DNA of 64,000 nucleotides from Tomitella fengzijianii (GTDB lineage Bacteria > Actinomycetota > Actinomycetes > Mycobacteriales > Mycobacteriaceae), in contig NZ_CP041765.1 in NCBI RefSeq assembly GCF_007559025.1, positions 2,352,679 through 2,416,678 on the forward strand. The letters are read 5' to 3'. The translations under genes and the position numbers were made by a program. Shown in pieces: positions 45,078 through 56,173 of this stretch. The notes under the pieces were generated by a model. The model saw nothing but the letters and a program-made list of their open reading frames with translations, ran no database searches and had not been told where the DNA came from. Within the stretch, counting starts at the first letter, position 1; each line of letters begins with the position of its first letter.

Positions 45078-46763
45078 TCAGCCCTGCACGCGCGAGGACC
45101 GCCCCTCCCATTCCTTGTCGCGCAGCGTGTTCTTGCGGATCTTGCCGGTCGACGTCGTGGGCAGTTCCACCAGGAACTCCACCGCCCCCGGCGCCTTGTA
45201 CCGGGCGATGCGGGTCTTGACGTGCTCGATCAGGTCGATGGCGTCCACCTCGGCCCCGTCGGCGAGCACGACGAAGGCCTTGGGCCGCTCGCCCCACTTC
45301 TCATCCGGCGCCCCGACGACGGCCACGTCCCGCACCGCGGGATGGGTCAACAGCGCCTGCTCCACCTCGATGGTCGAGATGTTCTCACCTCCGGAGACCA
45401 CGACGTCCTTCGCCCGGTCCAGGATCTGCACGTACCCGTCGGGGTGCATCACCGCGAGGTCGCCGGAATGGAACCAGCCGCCGCGGAAGGCCTCGGCGGT
45501 CGCCTCCTCGCCATCGAAGTAGCCCTTCATCACGCCGTTGCCCCGCATCACGATCTCGCCCATCGTGGCCCCGTCGCGCGGAACATCCACCAGCTCGTCC
45601 CCCGCGCGCTGCTCGACCACCCGCATCCGGTCCCCGCTGACCATGCCGATGCCCTGGCGCGACATGAGCGCGGCGCGCTCGTCCGCGGGGAGATCCGCCC
45701 ACGCCGGTTGCGGTTCGCACGACGAGTACGGCCCGTACGTTTCAGTGAGCCCGTAGACGTGGATGACGGTGATGCCGAGCTCCTCGAACTTCGCGATGAT
45801 CGTCGGCGACGGGGGCGCACCCGCCGTCACCATCGACAGGGCACCGCCCATCGGGCGCGCACCGGGAGAGGCGGCCATGGAGTTGAGCACCGTGGGCGCG
45901 CCGGCCATCCGCGTGATCCGCTCGTCGCCGATGAGCCGCCAGACGTCGTCGCCACGCACGGCGCGCAGGCACACGTGCGTGCCCGACACCGACGTCAGCG
46001 CCCACGTTGTGCACCACCCGTTGCAGTGGAACATCGGCAGGGTCCACAGGTACCGGGTGAGCGGGGCGAAGTCCTGGGTGATCACCTCGCCCAGCGAGTT
46101 CAGGTACGCGCCGCGGTGCGTGTACATCACACCCTTGGGCCGGCCTGTCGTGCCAGAGGTGTAGTTGACGGTGATCGTCGCCGTCTCGTCGTCGACCTCC
46201 CACGCCAACGGCTCCGACGGTGCCCGCGAAATCCAGTCGGCATACGCCTCGACCCGATCGCCCTCGCCCGGACTGCCGACTGCGCCCGGACTGCCGACTG
46301 CGCCCGGACTGCCGACTGCGCCCGGACTGCCGACTGCGCCCGGACTGCCGTCCTCATCCGGGTGCACGACGACCGCCCCGACCCCCGCCGGCACCCCCGA
46401 CTCCACGACCGGACCCAGCAGCTCCGCATCACCGAACAGGAACCGGGCCCCGGAATGCTCCAGGATGTACTGGACCTCCGGCACCGCCAGCCGGGTGTTC
46501 ATCATCACCAGCACGCCCCCGGCCAGGGGCACCGCGTAGTGGGCGATGAGCGCCTCGGCGCTGTTCGGCGCCAGCACCGCCACCCGCTGCCCGGACTCCA
46601 GCCCCCGCACGCGCAGGCCCTCGGCCAAGCGCTGCACGGTGTCCGCCATCTCCCGGTAGGTGAACCGCCGGGGCCCGTCGACGATCGCCTCGGCGTCGGG
46701 GTGGCCTTCCAGCGAACGCTCCAGGAATCGCAGCGGGGTGAGCGGTGTGTCCAGGCCGGCCAT
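45078..46763 (-). CDS. Long-chain/medium-chain acyl-CoA ligase (AMP-binding, FadD-like)
   Basis: A 561-residue adenylate-forming enzyme. Motifs: YTSGTTGRPKGVMYTH (P-loop-like A3), YGLTETYGPYSS, GWFHSGDLAVMHPDGY, and catalytic Lys in TTSTGKIRKN. Between residues about 140 and 170 it carries the hexapeptide GAVGSP repeated, encoded by an 18-bp DNA repeat. GAGGAGA upstream fixes ATG 46763. It is inserted between gltX and the FAH-family gene, which are adjacent in M. tuberculosis. The substrate is unknown; sequence resembles FadD13/medium-chain types. Confidence 0.9.
   Translation of the reverse strand: MAGLDTPLTPLRFLERSLEGHPDAEAIVDGPRRFTYREMADTVQRLAEGLRVRGLESGQRVAVLAPNSAEALIAHYAVPLAGGVLVMMNTRLAVPEVQYILEHSGARFLFGDAELLGPVVESGVPAGVGAVVVHPDEDGSPGAVGSPGAVGSPGAVGSPGAVGSPGEGDRVEAYADWISRAPSEPLAWEVDDETATITVNYTSGTTGRPKGVMYTHRGAYLNSLGEVITQDFAPLTRYLWTLPMFHCNGWCTTWALTSVSGTHVCLRAVRGDDVWRLIGDERITRMAGAPTVLNSMAASPGARPMGGALSMVTAGAPPSPTIIAKFEELGITVIHVYGLTETYGPYSSCEPQPAWADLPADERAALMSRQGIGMVSGDRMRVVEQRAGDELVDVPRDGATMGEIVMRGNGVMKGYFDGEEATAEAFRGGWFHSGDLAVMHPDGYVQILDRAKDVVVSGGENISTIEVEQALLTHPAVRDVAVVGAPDEKWGERPKAFVVLADGAEVDAIDLIEHVKTRIARYKAPGAVEFLVELPTTSTGKIRKNTLRDKEWEGRSSRVQG
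46267..46350. repeat. 18-bp in-frame tandem repeat in the acyl-CoA ligase gene
   Basis: Four complete copies of CCCGGACTGCCGACTGCG (46267-46338) plus 12 bases of a fifth, all identical. Each encodes GAVGSP on the minus strand. Identity between copies indicates recent expansion by slippage. Confidence 0.9.
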
Positions 46764-46783
46764 GAAGTCTCCTCGATCGCAGC

Positions 46784-46798
46784 AGGTACTCAATACCT
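46784..46798 (-). promoter_or_regulatory. Inverted repeat upstream of acyl-CoA ligase
   Basis: AGGTA-CTCAA-TACCT lies 21 bases upstream of the ligase start codon. It may be an operator for a fatty-acid-responsive TetR-type regulator; the arms are short, so this is tentative. Confidence 0.3.
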
Positions 46799-46866
46799 AG
46801 ACTGTGATCCCCGGCACGTGATTTGTCACCCCCTGATCGGGGGTCACACGCGCGTCCGCCGCTTCC

Positions 46867-47667
46867 CTACCGCCTGTCCGCGACGGGGTTGCGCAGCAGC
46901 CCGATGCCGTCGATCGCCACGCCCACCGCCTGGCCCGCCGTCATCGGCCCCACGCCGGCGGGCGTGCCGGTCAGGATGACGTCGCCGGGCAGCAGGGTCA
47001 TCACATCCGAGACCCAGGCGATCAGCGACGGGATATCGTGCAGAAGCAGCGAGGTGTTCGAGTCCTGGACCACGGCGCCGTCGAGCGTCGTGCGCAGGCG
47101 CACCGCGGACGCGTCCAGGTCGGTTTCGATCCAGGGGCCCATCGGGCAGAACGAGTCATGCCCCTTGGCGCGCGTCCACTGTCCGTCCTGGCGCTGCTGG
47201 TCGCGGGCGGTGACGTCGTTGGCGCACGTGTACCCCAGCACCACGTCGAGCGCGCGCTCCTCGGGCACCGACTTGGCCACCTGACCGATGACGACGGCCA
47301 GCTCACCCTCGTAGTGGACCTCCTGCGAGGTGGGCGGACGGTTGATCGGCACGTCCGGGCCGATGATCGAGGTGGACGGCTTGATGAAGATCACCGGGTC
47401 CGCCGGCGGCTCGCTGCCCATCTCGGCAGCGTGGTCGGCGTAGTTCTTGCCCACGCAGATCACCTTGCTGGCCAGGATCGGGGCCAGCAGCCGGACCTCC
47501 GCCAGCGACCAGCTGCGGCCGGTGAACGTGGGGGTGCCGAAGGGGTGGTCCTTGATCTCGTGCGCGCGCATCTCGGCGGGCACGCGGCCTGTGGCCATGT
47601 CCACGTCGCCTTCGTCGATCTTGACGAAGGCGACGCCGTCGGTGCTGATCACTCGTCCCAGTCGCAT
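46867..47667 (-). CDS. Fumarylacetoacetate hydrolase-family protein
   Basis: A 266-residue FAH-family enzyme: ICVGKNYADHAAEMGS, VHYEGELAVVIGQVA (metal-binding Glu residues), GYTCANDVTARDQQR and TGTPAGVGPM. It corresponds to Rv2993c; members include decarboxylases and hydratases of aromatic degradation and oxaloacetate decarboxylases, so the substrate is open. AGGA seven bases upstream favours ATG 47667 over GTG 47673. A strong leuB terminator precedes it. Confidence 0.9.
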   Translation of the reverse strand: MRLGRVISTDGVAFVKIDEGDVDMATGRVPAEMRAHEIKDHPFGTPTFTGRSWSLAEVRLLAPILASKVICVGKNYADHAAEMGSEPPADPVIFIKPSTSIIGPDVPINRPPTSQEVHYEGELAVVIGQVAKSVPEERALDVVLGYTCANDVTARDQQRQDGQWTRAKGHDSFCPMGPWIETDLDASAVRLRTTLDGAVVQDSNTSLLLHDIPSLIAWVSDVMTLLPGDVILTGTPAGVGPMTAGQAVGVAIDGIGLLRNPVADRR

Positions 47668-47701
47668 GCGCACATCCTAACGGCGCCCGATCGGACCGTG
47701 T

Positions 47702-47754
47702 GCGACGGCGACGGCCCGCCCCGGAATGCTCCCGGGACGGGCCGTCGCCGTCGC
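47702..47754 (-). terminator. leuB terminator
   Basis: A perfect 17-bp stem (47702-47718 with 47738-47754; arm GCGACGGCGACGGCCCG) encloses a 19-base loop that itself folds. It begins 16 bases after the leuB stop and separates leuB from the FAH gene. Confidence 0.75.
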
Positions 47755-47769
47755 TGCTGCGGGCGCGCC

Positions 47770-48777
47770 TCAAATGCGCGCGATGATGCGCGCGCCGGTC
47801 TCGGCGGTGCCGACCGCCCCCGCGCGCTCGCGCAGATCCGCCGCGACTGCCTGCTCGATGCGGGCGGCCTCGTCGGTGCGGCCCAGATGTTCGAGCAGCA
47901 GCGAAGCCGACAGGATCGCCGCGGTGGGATCCGCCTTGTCCTGGCCGGCGATGTCCGGGGCGCTGCCGTGCACCGGCTCGAACATGCTCGGGTTGGTGCC
48001 GGTGGCGTCGATGTTGCCGCTGGCCGCCAGCCCGATCCCGCCGCTGACCGCGGCCGCCAGGTCGGTGATGATGTCGCCGAACAGGTTGTCGGTGACGATC
48101 ACGTCGAAGCGGCCCGGATCGGTCACCATGTGGATGGTGGCGGCGTCGACGTGCATGTACGCCCGCTCCACGTCCGGGTACTCGGCCCCGACCTCTTCGA
48201 CGGTCCTGGTCCACAGCGTGCCCGCATAGGCGAGCACGTTGTTCTTGTGCACCAGCGTCAGGTGCTTGCGGCGCGCCATCGCCTTCTCGAACGCGTAGCG
48301 CACCACCCGCTCCACGCCGAACCGGGTGTTGGTGCTGACCTCGGTGGCCACCTCGTGCGGCGTGTCCACCCGGATCGCCCCGCCCGTGCCGGTGTACGGC
48401 CCCTCTGTGCCCTCGCGGACCACGAGGAAGTCGATGGCCGGCTCCCCGGACAGCGGGCTTGTCACGCCCGTGTACAGCTTGGAGGGCCGCAGGTTCACGT
48501 GGTGGTCGAGCGCGAACCGCGTGTTGAGCAGCAGGCCGCGCTCGAGCACGCCGCTGGGCACGGACGGGTCGCCGATCGCGCCCAGCATGATCGCGTCGTG
48601 CCCGCGGATCTCGTCGAGGACGCCGTCCGGCATGAGCTCGCCGGTGCGGTGGTACCGCTGGGCGCCCAGGTCGTATTCGGTGGTCTCCACTCCCGGGACC
48701 ACCGCGCGCAGCGCCCCCAGTGCCTGGCCGACCACCTCGGGGCCGATCCCGTCGCCTGCGATGACGGCGAGCTTCAT
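47770..48777 (-). CDS. leuB: 3-isopropylmalate dehydrogenase
   Basis: A 335-residue NAD-dependent oxidative decarboxylase, third step of leucine synthesis. Motifs: [47 protein letters not shown] and [17 protein letters not shown] six bases upstream fixes ATG 48777; the frame continuing upstream belongs to serA antisense-frame sequence. It lies downstream of serA with a hairpin between them. Confidence 0.97.
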   Translation of the reverse strand: MKLAVIAGDGIGPEVVGQALGALRAVVPGVETTEYDLGAQRYHRTGELMPDGVLDEIRGHDAIMLGAIGDPSVPSGVLERGLLLNTRFALDHHVNLRPSKLYTGVTSPLSGEPAIDFLVVREGTEGPYTGTGGAIRVDTPHEVATEVSTNTRFGVERVVRYAFEKAMARRKHLTLVHKNNVLAYAGTLWTRTVEEVGAEYPDVERAYMHVDAATIHMVTDPGRFDVIVTDNLFGDIITDLAAAVSGGIGLAASGNIDATGTNPSMFEPVHGSAPDIAGQDKADPTAAILSASLLLEHLGRTDEAARIEQAVAADLRERAGAVGTAETGARIIARI

Positions 48778-48844
48778 CGTTTCCTCACTTCGCAAGATCT
48801 GCGGCGGGCCGGGCGGCGCGCCGCGATGGGGTCGATCGATCGGA

Positions 48845-48875
48845 GACGCTGCCGCCGGTCCGCGGCGGCAGCGTC
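48845..48875 (-). terminator. Hairpin between serA and leuB
   Basis: GACGCTGCCGCC (48845-48856) pairs perfectly with GGCGGCAGCGTC (48864-48875) around a 7-base loop. It is 24 bases after the serA stop. No T run follows on the minus strand, so termination may be partial. Confidence 0.55.
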
Positions 48876-48898
48876 GGGAACTGGCCCGTTGCGCCGCG

Positions 48899-50494
48899 TC
48901 AGGACAGGTCGACCTGCTCGACGCGCGACGCGGACACGGCGTCCTTGAGGCCGGCGAGCACGGCGTCGGACGACGTCTCGGAGAGCCGCAGGATGATCGT
49001 GGCGCCGGTGCCCTCGGCATCATGCGACAGCGCCGCCGCCTGGATGTCGATGCCCGCGTCGCCCAGCACGGTGCCGATCTTGCCCAGCGCGCCGGGGGCG
49101 TCCGCATAGCTGATGAGCACGTTGTTGCCCTCGGCGCGGATGTCGAAGCTGCGGCCGTTGATCTGCACCAGCTTCTCGACCTGCTCCAGGCCGGTGAGCG
49201 CGCCCGCCACCGACACGACGCCGCCGTCCGCAGTGACGGCCTTGACCTCCACGACGCTGCGGTGCGTGCTGCTCTCGGTGTGCGTGTCCACGCTGACCGT
49301 GACCCCGCGCTGCTCGGCCATCTGCGGCGCGTTGACGAAGGTGACGGCGTCATCGGTGATCGCGGAGAACATGCCGCGCAGAGCGGCCAGACCGAGGATG
49401 TCGACGGTGGCGGAGGACAGCTCGCCGCGCACGTCCACCTGCACCGTGCTGGGCGCGCCCTCCGAGAGGACCCCGGCGACCAGGCCCAGCTTGCGCACCA
49501 GCTCCAGCCAGGGCGAGACCTCCTCGCCCACGGGGCCCCCGGAGACGTTGACGGCGTCCGGGACGAACTCGCCGGCCAGCGCCAGCAGCACCGACTTGGC
49601 GACGTCCGTGCCCGCGCGGTCCTGCGCCTCCGCCGTGGACGCGCCCAGGTGGGGGGTCACCACGACCTGGTCCAGAGAGAACAGCGGGGAGTCCGTGCAC
49701 GGCTCGGTGGCGTAGACGTCGAAGCCCGCGCCCCGCACCCGACCGGAGACGATGGCGTCGTGCAGGGCGGCCTCGTCGATGAGGCCGCCGCGCGCGGCGT
49801 TGACGATGATGGCGCCTTCCTTGATGCCCGCCAGCTGCTCGGCCCCGATGAGGCCCTTGGTCTCCGGCGTCTTCGGCAGGTGCACGGTGATCATGTCCGC
49901 CCGCGCCAGCAGCTCGTCGAGGCTGAGCAGCTCGATCCCGAGCTGCGCCGCGCGCGCCGCGGGCAGGTAGGGGTCGTAGGCGACGATCTTGGTCTCGAAC
50001 GCCGCCAGCCGCTGCGCGACCAGCTGGCCGATGCGCCCCAGGCCGACGATGCCGACGGTCTTGTCCAGCAGCTCGACGCCGTTGAAGCTGCTGCGCTTCC
50101 ACTCGCCGTCGCGCAGCGTCCGGTCCGCCGCCGGGATCTGCCGCGCCGTGGACATTAGCAGCGCGACGGCGTGCTCCGCCGCCGAGTGGATGTTGGAGGT
50201 GGGCGCATTGACCACCATCACGCCGCGTTCTGTGGCGGCGGGGATGTCGACGTTGTCCAGGCCGACCCCGGCGCGCCCCACGATCTTCAGGTTGGGGGCG
50301 GCGGCGAGCACCTCGGCGTCCACCGTCGTCGCGGAGCGCACCAGCAGCGCGTCCGCATCCGGCACCGCGGCGAGCAGCTCGGCCCGGTTGGGGCCGTCGA
50401 CCCAGCGGACCTCGACATCTCCGCCGAGCGCCTCGACGGTCGACTGGGCCAGCTTGTCTGCGATCAGGACTACGGGACGGCCTGACTGGGTCAC
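48899..50494 (-). CDS. serA: D-3-phosphoglycerate dehydrogenase
   Basis: A 531-residue type-I PGDH, first enzyme of serine synthesis. Rossmann motif [17 protein letters not shown], catalytic His in [13 protein letters not shown], an intervening ASB domain, and a C-terminal ACT domain ([20 protein letters not shown]) that binds serine in mycobacteria. GTG 50494 has GGGGAG eight bases upstream. Confidence 0.97.
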   Translation of the reverse strand: MTQSGRPVVLIADKLAQSTVEALGGDVEVRWVDGPNRAELLAAVPDADALLVRSATTVDAEVLAAAPNLKIVGRAGVGLDNVDIPAATERGVMVVNAPTSNIHSAAEHAVALLMSTARQIPAADRTLRDGEWKRSSFNGVELLDKTVGIVGLGRIGQLVAQRLAAFETKIVAYDPYLPAARAAQLGIELLSLDELLARADMITVHLPKTPETKGLIGAEQLAGIKEGAIIVNAARGGLIDEAALHDAIVSGRVRGAGFDVYATEPCTDSPLFSLDQVVVTPHLGASTAEAQDRAGTDVAKSVLLALAGEFVPDAVNVSGGPVGEEVSPWLELVRKLGLVAGVLSEGAPSTVQVDVRGELSSATVDILGLAALRGMFSAITDDAVTFVNAPQMAEQRGVTVSVDTHTESSTHRSVVEVKAVTADGGVVSVAGALTGLEQVEKLVQINGRSFDIRAEGNNVLISYADAPGALGKIGTVLGDAGIDIQAAALSHDAEGTGATIILRLSETSSDAVLAGLKDAVSASRVEQVDLS

Positions 50495-50626
50495 GGGTGA
50501 GTCTCCCCTGCGGTAGTGGAATATCGGGACCGATTCAGTTTACGGCCCGGCGGCCCCGACGCCGACGCCGCATCCGGGACCGCTGCCGCGGGAGTCGTGC
50601 CGGTGCGTTCCCCGTGTCCTCTTCTT

Positions 50627-50700
50627 GCGGCGGCATGTGTCCCCATCGACGCGGCGGCATGTGTCCCCATCGACGCGGCAGCCCGTGTCCCCTTGATGCG
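50627..50700. repeat. 24-bp tandem repeat upstream of the protease gene
   Basis: Two near-exact units, 50627-50650 and 50651-50674 (GCGGCGGCATGTGTCCCCAT then CGAC), are followed by a degenerate third (50675-50697). They lie in the 281-base serA/protease divergent region, which otherwise shows no gene. Confidence 0.8.
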
Positions 50701-50775
50701 GCGGCACGGATTGTGCTCTGATTCGATAGCACCGTCCGCGACCGTTGCGGACAGGTCGAGACGAGGGGATCACCC

Positions 50776-51531
50776 GTGCACGTTCTTACCCGCACTCCAG
50801 GCTCGATGCCGCGCACACGGCGCACGGCGTCCCGCACACGACGCGGGGCGCCGCACCGGCTGCGCGCGGCGTGGGCGGCCGCTGCCGCGACGGTGGTCGC
50901 AGCGGCGTCGGCGGTCTCACTGGCCACGCCCGCCACCGCCGCGCCGGCCCAGGCGGTACTGGGCGGCGGCTCCGGGATCCTTCTGGCCGACGCGGCGGGC
51001 GACGTCGCGGCGTGCACGCTCACGACGATCGGGCACGACGGCGCGGGCAGGCTCGTCGGGATCACCGCAGGCCACTGCGGCGACCCGGGCGACGCAGTCA
51101 TCCCGGAGTTCGGCTGGGACGGCACGCCCGTCGGCACGATCGTCGACGACTATCCGGCGCTCGATGTCGCCGTCGTGCAGTTCGATCCCGCACGCGTCGC
51201 CCCCGTCAACCAGGTGGGCGGCATGACGATCACCGGCACCGGCAGCCCCGTGGATTTCCCCGGCGTCGCATGCAAGGACGGGCGCACCACCGGGGTCACG
51301 TGCGGCGTCACCTGGCTCACCGACACCGTGCGGCATGAGACCTGGACCCAGATCTGCGTCATGGAGGGCGATTCCGGCGCACCGGTCGTGGTCGGCACCA
51401 CCCTCGTCGGCATGATCAACGCCTTCATCCAGGTGCCGTGCCTGAGCCCCACCGTGGGCACCACGATGGACGCCGCGCTGGGCGCGATCAACGCGGCAGG
51501 AGGCGTCGGCGCCGGGTTCCGGCCCATCTGA
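50776..51531 (+). CDS. Secreted S1-family (chymotrypsin-like) serine protease
   Basis: A 251-residue protein with an Arg-rich N-terminus, an Ala-rich signal sequence (AAAAATVVAAASAVSLATPA, cleavage likely after ATPATA) and a trypsin-like domain. Catalytic triad: His in GITAGHCGDPG, Asp in ALDVAVVQF and Ser in MEGDSGAPVVVG. Cysteines near His and Ser are placed for disulphides. GAGGGGA precedes GTG 50776. The substrate is unknown; the gene is not part of the amino-acid cluster and is transcribed against ilvC. Confidence 0.9.
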   Translation: MHVLTRTPGSMPRTRRTASRTRRGAPHRLRAAWAAAAATVVAAASAVSLATPATAAPAQAVLGGGSGILLADAAGDVAACTLTTIGHDGAGRLVGITAGHCGDPGDAVIPEFGWDGTPVGTIVDDYPALDVAVVQFDPARVAPVNQVGGMTITGTGSPVDFPGVACKDGRTTGVTCGVTWLTDTVRHETWTQICVMEGDSGAPVVVGTTLVGMINAFIQVPCLSPTVGTTMDAALGAINAAGGVGAGFRPI

Positions 51532-51541
51532 CCGTCGCGTA

Positions 51542-51590
51542 CGAACGACGCCGCCCGCCCCTGACTTCCAGGGGCGGGCGGCGTCGTTCG
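51542..51590. terminator. Bidirectional terminator between protease gene and ilvC
   Basis: A perfect 22-bp stem (51542-51563 with 51569-51590) with a 5-base ACTTC loop lies 10 bases after the protease stop and 33 bases from the ilvC stop. Because the genes converge, it probably serves both strands. Confidence 0.8.
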
Positions 51591-51623
51591 TCCTGCAATG
51601 CCGCGACTACGCGCGGCGCAGCG

Positions 51624-53240
<1,617 letters not shown>

Positions 53241-53244
<4 letters not shown>

Positions 53245-55238
53245 TTGTCGGACCCCTCCGTCTCGATCTGTGCCGTGTCTCCGCCGTCCGCGGCGGCGGT
53301 GAGACTGTGCTGTTCCTTCGCCTCCGCGGCGGCCTCGACGGCGGCCGGTTCGGCGGTCTCGTCGTCGTCGAACAGCGGGCGGATGTCGCGGGCCGCCATG
53401 ATCTGGTCGTTGCCGGTGCCCGACGCGACCATCGGCCACACCTGCGCGTCGGCGCCCACGATGAAGTCGATGACCACCGGGCGGTCGTCGATGGCGCGCG
53501 CCCGGGCGATCACCTCGTCGACGTCCTCCTCGCGCTCGCACCGCAGACCGACGCAGCCCAGCGCCTCGGCGAGGGCGACGAAGTCGGGGATCCGCCTCGA
53601 ATGGGTGGCCAGGTCGGTGTTGGAGTACCGCTCTTCGTAGAACAGGGTCTGCCACTGGCGGACCATACCCAGGTTGCCGTTGTTGATCAGGGCGACCTTG
53701 ATCGGCACGCCCTCGATGGCGGCGGTGGCGAGCTCCTGGTTGGTCATCTGGAAGCAGCCGTCGCCGTCGATTGCCCACACCTCGGCGTCCGGCCGGCCCA
53801 TCTTGGCTCCGAGCGCCGCGGGGATGGCGTACCCCATGGTCCCCAGCCCGCCCGAGTTGAGCCACGTGCGCGGCTTCTCGTAGTCGACGAACTGCGCGGC
53901 CCACATCTGGTGCTGGCCCACGCCGGCGACGTACACGGCGTCGGGCCCGGCGGCCTTGCCGACCGCCTCGATGACGAGCTCGGGCGACAGCGCGCCGTCG
54001 GCCGGCCGGTCGTAGCTCAGCGGGTACGTGGCCCGCAGCCCGTCGAGGTAGGCCCACCACTCGGACAGGTCCGGAGCAGGCGTCGCGGTGCGCTCCTCGC
54101 GGATGGCGCGCAGCAGCTCGATGATCACCTCGCGGCAGTCGCCGACGATGGGGACGTCCGCATGCCGGTTCTTGCCGATCTCCGCCGGGTCGATGTCCGC
54201 GTGGACCACCGTCGCAAACGGCGCGAACGAGTCGAGCTTGCCGGTGACGCGGTCGTCGAACCGCGCCCCCAGCGTGACGAGCAGGTCCGCGCGCTGCAGC
54301 GCCGCGACCGCGGACACGGCCCCGTGCATGCCCGGCATGCCGCAATGCTGGGGGTGGCTGTCCGGGAAGGCGCCGCGCGCCATGAGCGTGGTGACCACCG
54401 GTATGCCGGTGAGTTCGGCCAGCTCCAGCAGCTCCGCCGAGGCCTCAGCCTTGATGATGCCGCCGCCCACGTAGAGGACGGGCGCCTTGGCGGCCGCGAT
54501 GAGCCGCGCCGCCTCGCGCACCTGCTTGACGTGCGGCTTGGTGACCGGCCGGTACCCGGGCAGGTTCATCTCCGGCGGCCAGATGAACGTGGTCTGCGCC
54601 TGCAGCACGTCCTTGGGGATGTCCACCAGCACCGCGCCCGGGCGGCCGGAGGAGGCGATGTGGAAGGCCTCGGCGATCACCCGCGGAATGTCCGCCGCGT
54701 CGCCGATCAGGAAGTTGTGCTTGGTCACGGGCATGGTGATGCCCGCGATGTCCGCCTCCTGGAACCCGTCGCTGCCGATGAGGTTCCGCGCCACCTGCCC
54801 GGTGATCGCGACGATCGGCACCGAGTCCATCTGCGCGTCCGCCAGCGGGGTGACCAGGTTGGTCGCACCCGGGCCGGACGTCGCCATGCACACGCCGACG
54901 CGGCCGGTGGCCTGCGCGTACCCGGTGGCGGCGTGGCCCGCCCCCTGCTCGTGCCGGACGAGGACGTGCCGCACGCGCTGCGAGTCGAACAGCGGGTCGT
55001 AGACCGGCAGGATCGCACCGCCCGGGATGCCGAATACCGTGTCGGCGCCGAGCTCCTCGAGCGACCGGACCACCGACTGCGCGCCGGTGACGGACTCCGG
55101 GGGCAGGCTGCGGCGGCCGGAGAGCGCCGCAGTCGCATCGGGGCCGGCGACGAGCGTGCCGTCGGTTGCCGATTCATCGGCACTGGTGGACGTGGCCTTC
55201 CGCGGCTGCGGCTGCGGCCGCGCGGTGGGTGCGCTCAC
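53241..55238 (-). CDS. ilvB: Acetolactate synthase catalytic subunit
   Basis: A 665-residue TPP enzyme making acetolactate/acetohydroxybutyrate. The catalytic Glu is in [17 protein letters not shown], and the TPP-Mg motif is [19 protein letters not shown] ending [13 protein letters not shown]- and C-terminal tails are Ala/Glu-rich. GTG 55238 has AGGAAG about 8 bases upstream. Expression is probably controlled by the leader peptide and attenuator at 55310-55470. Confidence 0.97.
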
Positions 55239-55309
55239 TGCTTGCTTCCTCTGATCGGGCCCGCCGGGCACGGCGTACGTGTGCGGGGGCGGTGGGTGGT
55301 GGGGACAAC

Positions 55310-55346
55310 AAAAAACCCCCGCCAGCAGAAGCTGCTGTACGAGGGT
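55310..55346 (-). terminator. ilvB attenuator (Rho-independent terminator)
   Basis: On the minus strand ACCCTCG pairs with CGGGGGT (with one G-T pair), enclosing CAGCAG-CTT-CTGCTG, and the structure ends in TTTTTT (55315-55310). It stands 72 bases before the ilvB start and 40 bases after the leader-peptide stop, the classical attenuator position. Confidence 0.8.
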
Positions 55347-55385
55347 GGCGCGTCGAAGCGGGAACGGCTCAGGCGACTGGTCGGT

Positions 55386-55433
55386 TCACGCTTGGACGCG
55401 CCAGCCGATTACGAGCAATTCCGGGTGCTTCAT
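55386..55433 (-). CDS. ilvB leader peptide (branched-chain amino-acid sensor)
   Basis: A 15-residue peptide, MKHPELLVIGWRVQA, encoded between the promoter and the attenuator. Its centre, Leu-Leu-Val-Ile, places codons for all three branched-chain amino acids together. Ribosome stalling at these codons when charged tRNAs are scarce would alter folding of the following RNA and prevent termination. ATG 55433 is only seven bases after the -10 hexamer, so the message is probably leaderless. It is too short to be found by size-filtered gene calling. Confidence 0.75.
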   Translation of the reverse strand: MKHPELLVIGWRVQA

Positions 55434-55440
55434 GCCCACG

Positions 55441-55470
55441 ACGATAAGCGTGCAGCCGGCGAATAGTCAA
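55441..55470 (-). promoter_or_regulatory. ilvBNC promoter
   Basis: TTGACT (55470-55465) and TATCGT (55446-55441) are 18 bases apart on the minus strand. The expected start falls at or within a base or two of the leader-peptide ATG. Confidence 0.6.
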
Positions 55471-55582
55471 CTTCAGCGGCAACGGACCGCGCCGGGCGTG
55501 CCGGCCGCAGTCGTGTACCGAACCCCCACGAGGGGTATCCCGTGGTGAGGGAACCCGAGGCCGGGATGCGAGGATCAGGATC

Positions 55583-56110
55583 GTGTCGCCCTCGCATGAC
55601 GTGCCCCCAGATGCTACCCCGGCCGGTGGACAGCCCCGCGCCGATGCCGCCCCGGCGGTCTTCCGCCTCCCCGGCAGCGGCTACTTCGTCGTCGCCTGCC
55701 TGGCCGCGATCATCATGATCCCCGTGCTCAACTGGCCGGCCTACACGGGCTGGCTGCTGATCGTCCCGATCCTCCTGGCGTGGTGGGTGGCGCGCATGCG
55801 CACCTCCGTCTCCCCCGCCGGCGCGGAGGTCCGCACGCTCACCGGCCACCGGGCCGTGCCGTGGGACCAGGTCCGCGGCATCGTGTTCCCGCACCCGCGG
55901 GTGTTCGGCATCAGCTGGGCGCGCGCATACCTGCGCGACGGGGCGGTCGTGCGGCTGCCCGCCGTCACCTGGAACGACATCCCGCACGTCTCCGACGCCA
56001 GCGGCGGCCGCCTCCCCGACCCGACCGTGTTGCGTTCGCAGGCTCCCGCCGACGAGCCCGGCGACGACGGGCCTGCCCGCGCGGACCGGGTCGACGAGGA
56101 CCCCGAGTAG
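55583..56110 (+). CDS. CFP6-like PH-domain membrane protein
   Basis: A 175-residue protein with two transmembrane helices (GYFVVACLAAIIMIPVL and GWLLIVPILLAWWVAR) followed by a bacterial PH domain (bPH_6, VPWDQVRGIVFPHP). It corresponds to M. tuberculosis low-molecular-weight antigen CFP6 (Rv3004), and lies beside ilvB as there. GTG 55583 is the start. Function is unknown. Confidence 0.85.
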   Translation: MSPSHDVPPDATPAGGQPRADAAPAVFRLPGSGYFVVACLAAIIMIPVLNWPAYTGWLLIVPILLAWWVARMRTSVSPAGAEVRTLTGHRAVPWDQVRGIVFPHPRVFGISWARAYLRDGAVVRLPAVTWNDIPHVSDASGGRLPDPTVLRSQAPADEPGDDGPARADRVDEDPE

Positions 56111-56173
56111 CCTCCGGAACAGGCCACCCCACCACAAGCCTAACGACGAGACGACGAGACGACGAGGTCGAGC

